From positions 1 through 19,070 of the forward strand of contig CAIQLZ010000018.1 of assembly GCA_903872785.1 (NCBI GenBank): a stretch of 19,070 nucleotides of DNA. Reading direction: 5' to 3'. The notes beneath the pieces were generated by a model. That model ran no database searches, was not told where the DNA came from, and saw only the letters and a list, made by a program, of their open reading frames with translations. The first letter of the stretch is position 1. Each line of letters begins with the position of its first letter. The position numbers and the translations under genes were made by a program. The stretch comes from Candidatus Levyibacteriota bacterium. Its GTDB lineage: Bacteria > Patescibacteriota > Microgenomatia > Levybacterales > UBA12049. Shown here in pieces: positions 7,986 to 14,511 of this stretch.

Positions 7986-8542
7986 TTTACTGAAGATAAA
8001 CCGAGAAATTCTTTTCGTACCAAATCCCAAGAAAAAAGCATCCCATCGGATATTTTTATTTGAGCTTTTTCATATGGAACCCGTCCTTCTTCTTGAGAAT
8101 TATATAATCCTGTCGGAAAATTAATTAAAATCGCCGGCTCTTCGGAAACTACCATAAAGCCATGCAAAGTTTTTCTGGGAATTAAGACCATGTATGGATT
8201 TTTCCTTGCATTTATGTAAAAAAGGTTTAAAAGTCCTTTAGTTTCCGAATCCTCTCTATTGTCGCCAATCGCCACCACTATTTCACCCTTTACGACCGAA
8301 AACCGATCATCCTGAATAGTCGGATGGTAATGCCACACGGTTTCATCCCTAGCCATACCTGAAGGTGTTTCCGAGTAATATTGCATAAAAAATTCCCTGC
8401 CCTTTCCATAGACATCATCCCAATCCCTTTTCATTGTCTCAACCAATACTCCCGAAGAATCTTCATTAATTTTGTACGGATGCATTACCACATCCTTTAT
8501 TAATTTAATGTTATCTTTATTCTCTAAAGTTATCAGTTCCAT
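7982..8542 (-). CDS. RmlC-like cupin, probable NDP-keto-sugar 3,5-epimerase or isomerase
   Basis: A 186-residue single-domain cupin. The layout matches dTDP-4-dehydrorhamnose 3,5-epimerases: a WHYHP segment (70-74) where RmlC has its LHYQ catalytic His, VKGEIVVAIGDNREDS (84-99) equivalent to the G-x-V-x-D-x-R-x-S strand pair, IPRKTLHGF (121-129) equivalent to the P-x-G-F-x-HGF turn, and a Tyr at 147. The sequence is divergent and the substrate is unlikely to be the standard dTDP sugar because no rmlABD genes are present. It could epimerise or isomerise the CDP-4-keto-6-deoxy sugar made by RfbG. The ATG at 8542 is preferred over a TTG at 8560 because a -10-like hexamer lies between them. Confidence 0.75.
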   Translation of the reverse strand: MELITLENKDNIKLIKDVVMHPYKINEDSSGVLVETMKRDWDDVYGKGREFFMQYYSETPSGMARDETVWHYHPTIQDDRFSVVKGEIVVAIGDNREDSETKGLLNLFYINARKNPYMVLIPRKTLHGFMVVSEEPAILINFPTGLYNSQEEGRVPYEKAQIKISDGMLFSWDLVRKEFLGLSSVK

Positions 8543-8548
8543 AGCCAA

Positions 8549-8554
8549 AGTATA
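8549..8554 (-). promoter_or_regulatory. Extended -10 promoter placed for a leaderless cupin transcript
   Basis: The minus strand reads TGC-TATACT (extended -10 form TGn) followed by six bases and the ATG at 8542. Transcription would begin at or next to the A of the ATG. No convincing -35 is seen. It lies in the 20-base gap after the flippase stop. Confidence 0.45.
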
Positions 8555-8562
8555 GCACAAAG

Positions 8563-9885
8563 TTAAGTTGTGGGGACATTCAAAGCTACTATAGTTTCTT
8601 TAAATTTCCCAATATTACCGTAATTTTTGAAAAAAAGGTAAAGTAAAACTATTAGAAGAATAACAAGCACAAGAAAAGAAACGCCTATAACCTGATAAAA
8701 ATTCGAATGAAAAATATAAATTAGAATAATTTGAGAAATTGCCGCCAATATAACAGGTATGGAAATATTCGTTTTACTTAATGAAAGAAAAAGATTTACA
8801 CATACGTTAACTAAGCTAAAAACAGTCAGATATAAACCAAAAATTCCGAGATAAGGCGCAACGTAAAGATATTCCCTTCCTCCCAAAAAGAGATTTATTA
8901 CAAAATTTGGAAAAATAAAATAAAAAGCAGTAATAGCAACAGAAGGAATAATTACTAAGGCCAGCGCAAGATAAAATAAATTATTGAAACTTTTTCCTAC
9001 AACATGTCTTTTAATAAGGAGCGGAAACATTACCAAGGGAATTGGCCCAGTAAAATAAAAAATCACTTTCCCCATTAAGGAAAGTCCTGCATAAAAACCT
9101 GCCATACGTGGACTAAAAAAATGCTTAACCAAGATTACATCCATTGAAATAAAAGAAGTTAGAAATAAAATTGTAATAAAAGTCGGAACTGCATAAGAGA
9201 ATATCTGCTTAATATTTAAAGATATTTTTTTATCTGAAGACTTTACTTTAAGAATTTTTGAAAGCGGAAAATAGGCTACTACATACATTCCAAACATCAT
9301 GGAAAATAAAGCTCCAAGTCCTCCAAAAACCTTATATCCTAAAATAACTAAAATTACACCGACAGATAATTTTAGTAAACTTCCGATAATATTTATAAAG
9401 GCCATGAATTTAAATTTAAGTAAGCTTTGAAGAAATGCCGTATTTAATGCATTTAAGTAAAAAGAGGCAATTGCAAATCCTGAGGCAATAACATACCAAA
9501 TATTATCTATATGAAGATAATTCTTAAAAGGAACTGAAAATATAAAGAAAAAAAATATTATAAATAAGGATAATCCTAAAATAAATTTAAAAAATAATAA
9601 GTAAAGGGTCTTTAACTTGTCGTTTTGTTTTTTTACAAAAAAATCAGTAGCAAACTTAACAATAATTGTATTTACTGACCCTGACGGAATAGCAGCAAGA
9701 GTTATTACTGACAATAAAGATGCAAAAATTGCATAATCGGCATAAGAAAGATTTCTAGCCAAAAAAAGATTAAGAACAAAAGCCAAAAAATTGCCAAAAA
9801 TCGATCCGCTAAAAATATAAAGACTACCAGACACCAATTCATGCTTAAGAAAATAGTTTCCGAAATACTGAATTTGCTTTCTCAC
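8563..9885 (-). CDS. Polysaccharide flippase, Wzx/PST family
   Basis: A 440-residue, strongly hydrophobic protein with about a dozen membrane segments and short polar loops, starting with an amphipathic basic N-terminus followed by SGSLYIFSGSIFGNFLAFVL. The layout and length match the oligosaccharidyl-lipid flippases (Polysaccharide_synt, MATE/MOP superfamily) that move undecaprenyl-linked repeat units across the membrane. It is the first gene of the left block, so it would export the glycan made by the following genes. It starts with GTG; the -10 hexamer TATAAT ends exactly six bases before that codon, pointing to a leaderless message. No wzy polymerase was recognised in the window. Confidence 0.88.
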   Translation of the reverse strand: MRKQIQYFGNYFLKHELVSGSLYIFSGSIFGNFLAFVLNLFLARNLSYADYAIFASLLSVITLAAIPSGSVNTIIVKFATDFFVKKQNDKLKTLYLLFFKFILGLSLFIIFFFFIFSVPFKNYLHIDNIWYVIASGFAIASFYLNALNTAFLQSLLKFKFMAFINIIGSLLKLSVGVILVILGYKVFGGLGALFSMMFGMYVVAYFPLSKILKVKSSDKKISLNIKQIFSYAVPTFITILFLTSFISMDVILVKHFFSPRMAGFYAGLSLMGKVIFYFTGPIPLVMFPLLIKRHVVGKSFNNLFYLALALVIIPSVAITAFYFIFPNFVINLFLGGREYLYVAPYLGIFGLYLTVFSLVNVCVNLFLSLSKTNISIPVILAAISQIILIYIFHSNFYQVIGVSFLVLVILLIVLLYLFFKNYGNIGKFKETIVALNVPTT

Positions 9886-9891
9886 AATCTA

Positions 9892-9897
9892 ATTATA
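9892..9897 (-). promoter_or_regulatory. Consensus -10 box for a leaderless flippase transcript
   Basis: The minus strand carries a perfect TATAAT with six bases (TAGATT) before the GTG start at 9885. No good -35 is evident. It forms one half of a divergent promoter region (9886-9980) shared with the transketolase operon. Confidence 0.5.
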
Positions 9898-9934
9898 CAA
9901 TCTTTTAAAAATAAACGCGCTTCCGAAATCAAAG

Positions 9935-9970
9935 TTTACATTGGAACACAATCTAAGATATACTTATAGT
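9935..9970 (+). promoter_or_regulatory. Promoter of the split-transketolase operon
   Basis: TTTACA (9935-9940) is followed after 18 bases by TATACT (9959-9964). A second overlapping pair, TTGGAA (9941-9946) with TATAGT (9965-9970), also has 18-base spacing. Either gives a leader of roughly 4-10 bases before the ATG at 9981, which has no good Shine-Dalgarno. Confidence 0.45.
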
Positions 9971-9980
9971 TAAATCGAGC

Positions 9981-10712
9981 ATGAATACATTTAACATTCA
10001 GTCGTTAACCACAGAGCAAAAAAGCACAAGACGAAGAATTTTAGAAATAAGCTACAAGGAAAATTTGTCTCATCTGGGATCATGTTTTAGCTCAATTGAT
10101 TTAATCGATGCAGTCTATAAGGTTAAGAGTAAAGATGAAAAATTTATTCTATCGAGCGGTCATGCTGGAATTGCTTTATACGCCATTTTGGAAAAAAATG
10201 GATTTATTAAAAGCTCCGATATAAAAACCTTACATGATCATCCTGACAGAAGCTCTAAGCTAGGTATTGATGCCTCCACAGGAAGCTTAGGACAAGGATT
10301 GCCTATTGCACTTGGCATGGCAATATCTGATAAAAACAAAAACGTTTACTGTCTGATTTCCGACGGAGAATGTACCGAAGGAAGTATCTGGGAGGCATTG
10401 AGAATAGTAAGTGATAACAAAATAACTAATTTAAAAATAATAATAAATGTTAACGGATGGAGCGCATATGATTTAGTTAATCCAAATTCTTTGATGAAAA
10501 GAATTAATGGCTATGGATACCGTGCTAAAGATATAAATGGACATGATATAAATGCTATTATTGACGCCTTAAAATCCATTAAGGAAAACGGCAAAACTGT
10601 TATTTTCGCAAGAACGTCGACAGATCAATTTCCCTTTCTTAAGGGATTAGATGCTCATTATTACATTATGAATGAAAGTGATTATGAAAAAGCGGTGGAT
10701 TTATTAAAATGA
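9981..10712 (+). CDS. Transketolase, N-terminal (ThDP pyrophosphate-binding) subunit
   Basis: A 243-residue protein equal to the first domain of transketolase. HLGSCFSS (31-38) and LSSGHAG (57-63) hold the conserved substrate- and cofactor-site histidines, STGSLGQGL (99-107) is the family signature, and SDGE (127-130) with INVNGW (155-160) forms the GDG-x(25-30)-N Mg-ThDP motif, with Ser replacing the first Gly. The partner domain is encoded separately and immediately after, overlapping by ATGA (10709-10712), so a heterodimeric or heterotetrameric enzyme is expected. The reaction would be two-carbon ketol transfer between sugar phosphates or onto a modified sugar. Split transketolases are common in archaea and CPR and also occur in sugar and secondary-metabolite clusters. 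Confidence 0.9.
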   Translation: MNTFNIQSLTTEQKSTRRRILEISYKENLSHLGSCFSSIDLIDAVYKVKSKDEKFILSSGHAGIALYAILEKNGFIKSSDIKTLHDHPDRSSKLGIDASTGSLGQGLPIALGMAISDKNKNVYCLISDGECTEGSIWEALRIVSDNKITNLKIIINVNGWSAYDLVNPNSLMKRINGYGYRAKDINGHDINAIIDALKSIKENGKTVIFARTSTDQFPFLKGLDAHYYIMNESDYEKAVDLLK

Positions 10713-11221
10713 AAAATTTAGATATTGGCTGTAGACAGGATAGTATGCGTGGTTGGTTCGCCTATGAATTATACAAACAAATGGCGAATGACGAAAGAAT
10801 TTGGCTTTTGGTTGGAGATTTAGGCTACAAAACCTTTGATTATATTAAAAGAGACTTTCCGGAAAGATTTATCAATTGCGGTGCTGCCGAACAAGCAATG
10901 ATAGGCATAGCAACAGGACTGGCTCTCAGCAATAAGATTCCATTTGTTTACAGTATTACCAGCTTTCTACTATATAGACCCTTTGAGACAATAAGAAATT
11001 ATATTAATCATGAAAAAACACCTGTAAAACTTATTGGCATGAGCCGGAATAGAGACTATATCCATGATGGATTCTCTCACTGGGCAGAAGAAGACAAGGA
11101 AATCATGAAGATATTTAGCAATATTAAGGCACTATGGCCGGAAAACAAAAAAGAAATGCCTGAAATCGTAGATAAAATGGTAAAGGATAATAATCCGTGG
11201 TACCTAAATTTAAAAAGGTAA
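10709..11221 (+). CDS. Transketolase, pyrimidine-binding domain subunit lacking the C-terminal domain
   Basis: A 170-residue protein matching only the second (Transket_pyr) domain. It contains the ThDP-activating glutamate in CGAAEQ (Glu61), the SITSFLLYRPFE strand (82-93), and DGFSHWAEED (120-129), equivalent to the DGPTHQ-x-x-ED loop that contacts ThDP and substrate. The chain ends soon after ALWPENKKE, where usual split C-terminal subunits (about 300 residues) continue into a Transketolase_C domain. That domain is absent, and the next bases are already the following gene (TAATG junction at 11219-11223). Catalytic residues are present, so it may be functional, but regulation, dimer stability or substrate choice should differ from housekeeping enzymes. 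Confidence 0.87.
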   Translation: MKNLDIGCRQDSMRGWFAYELYKQMANDERIWLLVGDLGYKTFDYIKRDFPERFINCGAAEQAMIGIATGLALSNKIPFVYSITSFLLYRPFETIRNYINHEKTPVKLIGMSRNRDYIHDGFSHWAEEDKEIMKIFSNIKALWPENKKEMPEIVDKMVKDNNPWYLNLKR

Positions 11222-12483
11222 TGAAAATTGCAATAATTGGAGCTGGATTTACAGGTCTTGCCGCTGGACTCAAACTTCTTAAGGCTGGACATCAAATTAC
11301 TATTTTTGAGAAAGATTCTCTCCCTGGCGGTCTTGCTACTGGTTTTATGATACCTAAATGGCAATGGCCCCTTGAAGAATATTATCACCACTGGTTTACT
11401 AATGATAATAATATTCTAGCTTTAGCAAAAGAGATTAAATATCCGATCCTTACAAAACGCCCAAAAACATCTGTCTATGTTAAAAATAAATTCTACAAGC
11501 TTGATTCTCCTATTGATGTATTAAAATTTCCAGAGCTTAGCTTATTTCAACGATTAAGAATGGGGCTAACCATCGCCTTATTGAAATATAATCCTTTTTG
11601 GAAACACTTAGAGCAGTATAAAGCTTCTGATTTCTTGCTAAAAATGATGGGAGAAAAACCATATAAAATATTGTGGGAGCCTTTGTTTATTAAAAAATTT
11701 GGATTATTTGCCCAAGATATTTCGATTGCTTGGTTTTGGGCACGCATAGTCAAAAGAACATCGTCTTTAGCTTATCCTCAAGGAGGATTTTTGGAATTTG
11801 CGAATGCAATTTCATCCCAGATTCAAAAAAAAGGAGGAAAATTTTTATTTAAAACGCAAGTGGGGAAAATAGCCGCCCAAGAAAATAATACTATTAAAGT
11901 AAATGACTTAACGTTTGATAAAGTAATCGTGACTTTACCTTCTTTCGCATTTGCACAAATAACTCCACAGCTGTCAACGGCTTACAAGCAAAAACTTTTA
12001 GATTTAGAGGGCCTGGGTACAACAAATCTTGTTCTTCGTTTAAGAAAACCATTTTTCCAAGACAAAACTTATTGGCTGAATATCTGCGATACAAGCTTCC
12101 CCCTTACAGCAATTGTCGAACATACGAATTTTATGGACAAAAAATATTACAACAACGAACATCTTGTATATCTTGGAAATTATTTACCCAATAATCATCC
12201 TTTCATGAATATGGATAAAAATGATTTATTGAAAATTTATAATCCTCTGCTCACTAAAATAAACAAAACATATAAATCACACCTTATAGATACCCATCTT
12301 TTTTCTGATCCCTTTGCTCAGCCCATCATCCCCATTAATTATTCAAAGATTATTCCGCCATTTAAAACTCCTCTAGAAAATATTTACCTTGCTAACATGC
12401 AACAAGTCTATCCCTGGGACAGAGGAACAAATTATGCGGTAGAACTGGGAGAAAAAGTTGCGGATGTTATCTTAGAACCATAA
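11221..12483 (+). CDS. FAD-dependent oxidoreductase, flavin amine oxidase/protoporphyrinogen oxidase-like
   Basis: A 420-residue flavoprotein. The N-terminal dinucleotide fold has GAGFTG (7-12), the ribose-binding Glu30 and the GG doublet of LPGGLA (34-39). YPQGGF mid-protein and the C-terminal YPWDRGTNYAVE block are the usual FAD-contact regions of the amine oxidase/HemY/phytoene-desaturase superfamily. Such proteins recur in surface-polysaccharide loci with unknown substrates. As part of the transketolase operon it could oxidise or reduce the product sugar or a lipid carrier; a UDP-galactopyranose mutase is less likely from the sequence pattern. ATG 11221 is chosen because it starts exactly at the Rossmann strand and overlaps the previous stop by one base; a GTG at 11197 is the alternative. 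Its last 17 bases overlap the convergent GT4 gene. Confidence 0.83.
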   Translation: MKIAIIGAGFTGLAAGLKLLKAGHQITIFEKDSLPGGLATGFMIPKWQWPLEEYYHHWFTNDNNILALAKEIKYPILTKRPKTSVYVKNKFYKLDSPIDVLKFPELSLFQRLRMGLTIALLKYNPFWKHLEQYKASDFLLKMMGEKPYKILWEPLFIKKFGLFAQDISIAWFWARIVKRTSSLAYPQGGFLEFANAISSQIQKKGGKFLFKTQVGKIAAQENNTIKVNDLTFDKVIVTLPSFAFAQITPQLSTAYKQKLLDLEGLGTTNLVLRLRKPFFQDKTYWLNICDTSFPLTAIVEHTNFMDKKYYNNEHLVYLGNYLPNNHPFMNMDKNDLLKIYNPLLTKINKTYKSHLIDTHLFSDPFAQPIIPINYSKIIPPFKTPLENIYLANMQQVYPWDRGTNYAVELGEKVADVILEP

Positions 12484-13534
12484 TACTTTTGTATGCTTCC
12501 ATTGTTTTTTCAGCAGTTTTGCGCCATGTAAATTTCTTTGCTTGAATTATTCCCTTTTGCGAAAGCTCTTTTTGCAAAATCGGATTGTTAAAAACCTCGC
12601 CAATACCTATTGTAATGCTATCTATATTGTATGGATCAACAAATTTCCCAGCTTTTCCTACAACCTCAGTTAAAGATCCTCCATTTGACGCTACCACAGG
12701 ACATCCACAACTCATTGCCTCAAGAATTGGCAATCCAAAACCTTCATAAATAGAAGGCATAATAAAAAGAGTTGCTAAATTATATAAAATAACTAAATCT
12801 TCTGAAGAAACAAAACCCAAACGAAAAACATTTTTATTTTTTTCTGCTAGACCCTGAACTTTTACTAAATCCTTATTCCATGGATTTTGTATGTCAATTT
12901 CTTTATCAATTAAAGCTTTTCCTACCATTACAAGAGGTACATTAATCTTGGACGACGCTTCTATCAATCTTGGCAAGTTTTTATTCCACGTTGCATCTCC
13001 AACATACAATACGAACTTCTGTGGAAGCTTGTATTTTGTCCTAATATCTTCTATCTTTGATCTTCGATCTTTGATCATTGTAAATTCTTCCCCTGCAGCC
13101 AGATACACAACTTTTATTTTTGATGACATAACTCCAGTGTATTTAATAATATCTTTCTTAGAAGACTCAGAATCGGTAATTATTACATTTGCATTCTTTA
13201 GGGCTAGTTTTTGAATTTGCCATTTCAATACGCCTTTTAACCCTGATTTAAAATGTTGAGGAAAAACTAAAGGAGTTAAGTCATGAACAGTAACAATTTT
13301 TTTATTTTTTGAAAATACCGGAAGTGTTAGGAAAAATGGCTCAAAATAAGGATAATGAACAATATCAATATCTTTATTCAACGTATCCCCTCTATTAAAA
13401 TAAACATATTTATTTTCCGGATAATATTTCTCAAGAGATACTTGCAGGTTTCGTAGATAAAATCCCGTTCCTCTCACCCGGTGTTGTAAATAATGTCCAT
13501 TTTTAAGAGGCGAAATATCTATGGCGATTTTCAT
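12467..13534 (-). CDS. GT4-family glycosyltransferase
   Basis: A 355-residue GT-B enzyme. The N-terminal domain opens MKIAIDISPL with a Gly-rich loop near 21-24 (RGTG) and VTVHDLTPLVFP at 81-92, typical of mannosyl- or glucosyltransferases of O-antigen clusters. The C-terminal domain starts with VLYVGD (175-180) and has the EX7E donor-binding motif within SIYEGFGLPILEAMSCGCPV (Glu264, Glu272). Residues about 154-166 (IKDRRSKIEDIRT) are encoded by a tandem heptamer repeat and sit in a loop that varies in the family. The ATG overlaps the galE stop in an ATGA (13531-13534). It is the last gene of the right block. Donor and linkage are unknown. Confidence 0.92.
   Translation of the reverse strand: MKIAIDISPLKNGHYLQHRVRGTGFYLRNLQVSLEKYYPENKYVYFNRGDTLNKDIDIVHYPYFEPFFLTLPVFSKNKKIVTVHDLTPLVFPQHFKSGLKGVLKWQIQKLALKNANVIITDSESSKKDIIKYTGVMSSKIKVVYLAAGEEFTMIKDRRSKIEDIRTKYKLPQKFVLYVGDATWNKNLPRLIEASSKINVPLVMVGKALIDKEIDIQNPWNKDLVKVQGLAEKNKNVFRLGFVSSEDLVILYNLATLFIMPSIYEGFGLPILEAMSCGCPVVASNGGSLTEVVGKAGKFVDPYNIDSITIGIGEVFNNPILQKELSQKGIIQAKKFTWRKTAEKTMEAYKSIMVLR
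13045..13079. repeat. Five tandem imperfect heptamers inside the GT4 gene
   Basis: Five consecutive 7-base units (TATCTTC, TATCTTT, GATCTTC, GATCTTT, GATCATT on the plus strand) share the consensus KATCTTY. Read on the coding strand the array gives the 7-residue period RSKIED(R/I). Being 7-base it cycles through the three codon phases every 21 bases and stays open. From general knowledge, RSKIEDR-type stretches recur in unrelated CPR proteins, suggesting a mobile or slippage-prone microsatellite. Confidence 0.85.
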
Positions 13535-14511
13535 TTTTTAATGTTCAATTTTTTGTGCCATTCCCATGCAGTTTTAACAATCATTTCTAAATCCGAATAT
13601 TTTGGATCAAAGCCAAGTTCTGCTTTTATTTTTGAAGCATCTGCTATCAATGTGTCTGCATCTCCGGGTCTTCTCGCTATTTCATCAACTTGGAAGCTTT
13701 CACCAGAAATTCTTTTAACCGTTTCAACAACTTCTTTATTGGAGTATCCGTTTCCTGTGCCTACGTTGTATACGAACATTCCTTTGTCTTTAATTAACTT
13801 TTCAAGTGCTAAAACATGAGCTTCCACCAAGTCAATCACATGAATATAATCTCTCACGCAAGTCCCATCTTTTGTATTATAATCCGTACCATATAGCTTA
13901 AATTTTTCTTTGTTTAAAATAGCTTTTATTATATTCGGTATTATGTGACTTTCCGGATTGTGATTCTCCCCGAGTTTTCCATCAAGAGACGCCCCGGAAG
14001 CATTAAAATATCTAAGAGCAACAGAATTTATTCCGTGAGTTTTTTGATACCATGCCATTAATTTTTCAACCATTAATTTACTTTCACCATACGGGTTCTC
14101 CGGATTCTTAGGATGATCTTCCTGTATGGGAAGCTTTATTGGATTTCCATAAACTCCGGCTGATGATGAAAAAATTAGGTAATTCGTTTTTGTTTTTACC
14201 ATCTCCTCCATTACGTTAAGGGAAGCAAAAGCATTATTCTGGAAATAGATATATGGATTTTCCATTGATTCACCCATAGATATATATCCTGCAAAATGAA
14301 TTACTGCGTCGAATTTATTTTCTGAAAAAATTTTGGAAATAAATTCCCTATCTAAAAGATTGCCAACGTATAATTTTGTCCTAGGATCAACTGCTTCTTT
14401 ATATCCTCTTTCTAAGCTATCCACAACAATAACTTCGTCTTCTCTTTCAAGAAGTCTTTTAGACATAAAACTTCCAATATAGCCCGCTCCGCCAGTCACT
14501 AGAATTTTCAT
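13531..14511 (-). CDS. galE: UDP-glucose 4-epimerase
   Basis: A 326-residue SDR that interconverts UDP-glucose and UDP-galactose. All GalE hallmarks are present: TGGAGYIG (6-13), HFAGY (72-76), the SSSAGVYG segment (115-122) with catalytic serine, YGESK with Tyr141/Lys145, then YNTKDGTCVRDYIHV (184-200 region) and RRPGDAD near 283-289, which are specific to the GalE branch. Length is normal for the family. It would supply UDP-galactose (or UDP-GalNAc) to the glycosyltransferases around it. Its ATG overlaps the stop of the upstream GT-C gene (ATGA, 14508-14511), and its own stop overlaps the GT4 start in the same way, so the three genes are tightly coupled. Confidence 0.96.
   Translation of the reverse strand: MKILVTGGAGYIGSFMSKRLLEREDEVIVVDSLERGYKEAVDPRTKLYVGNLLDREFISKIFSENKFDAVIHFAGYISMGESMENPYIYFQNNAFASLNVMEEMVKTKTNYLIFSSSAGVYGNPIKLPIQEDHPKNPENPYGESKLMVEKLMAWYQKTHGINSVALRYFNASGASLDGKLGENHNPESHIIPNIIKAILNKEKFKLYGTDYNTKDGTCVRDYIHVIDLVEAHVLALEKLIKDKGMFVYNVGTGNGYSNKEVVETVKRISGESFQVDEIARRPGDADTLIADASKIKAELGFDPKYSDLEMIVKTAWEWHKKLNIKK

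Noticed and set aside
10709..11221. Split transketolase interpreted as a pseudogene from a frameshift
   Set aside because: Each part has its own start, the junction is a clean ATGA, and the missing third domain is not found in any frame of the following gene.
13045..13079. CRISPR or integration-site repeat
   Set aside because: Units are only 7 bases, directly adjacent without spacers, and lie within an intact coding sequence.
13493..13819. Plus-strand open frame of about 108 codons opposite galE and GT4
   Set aside because: Fully antisense to two well-supported genes and of low-complexity composition; the same applies to similar frames at 2230-2490, 11077-11391 (minus strand), 12891-13214 and 15520-15819.
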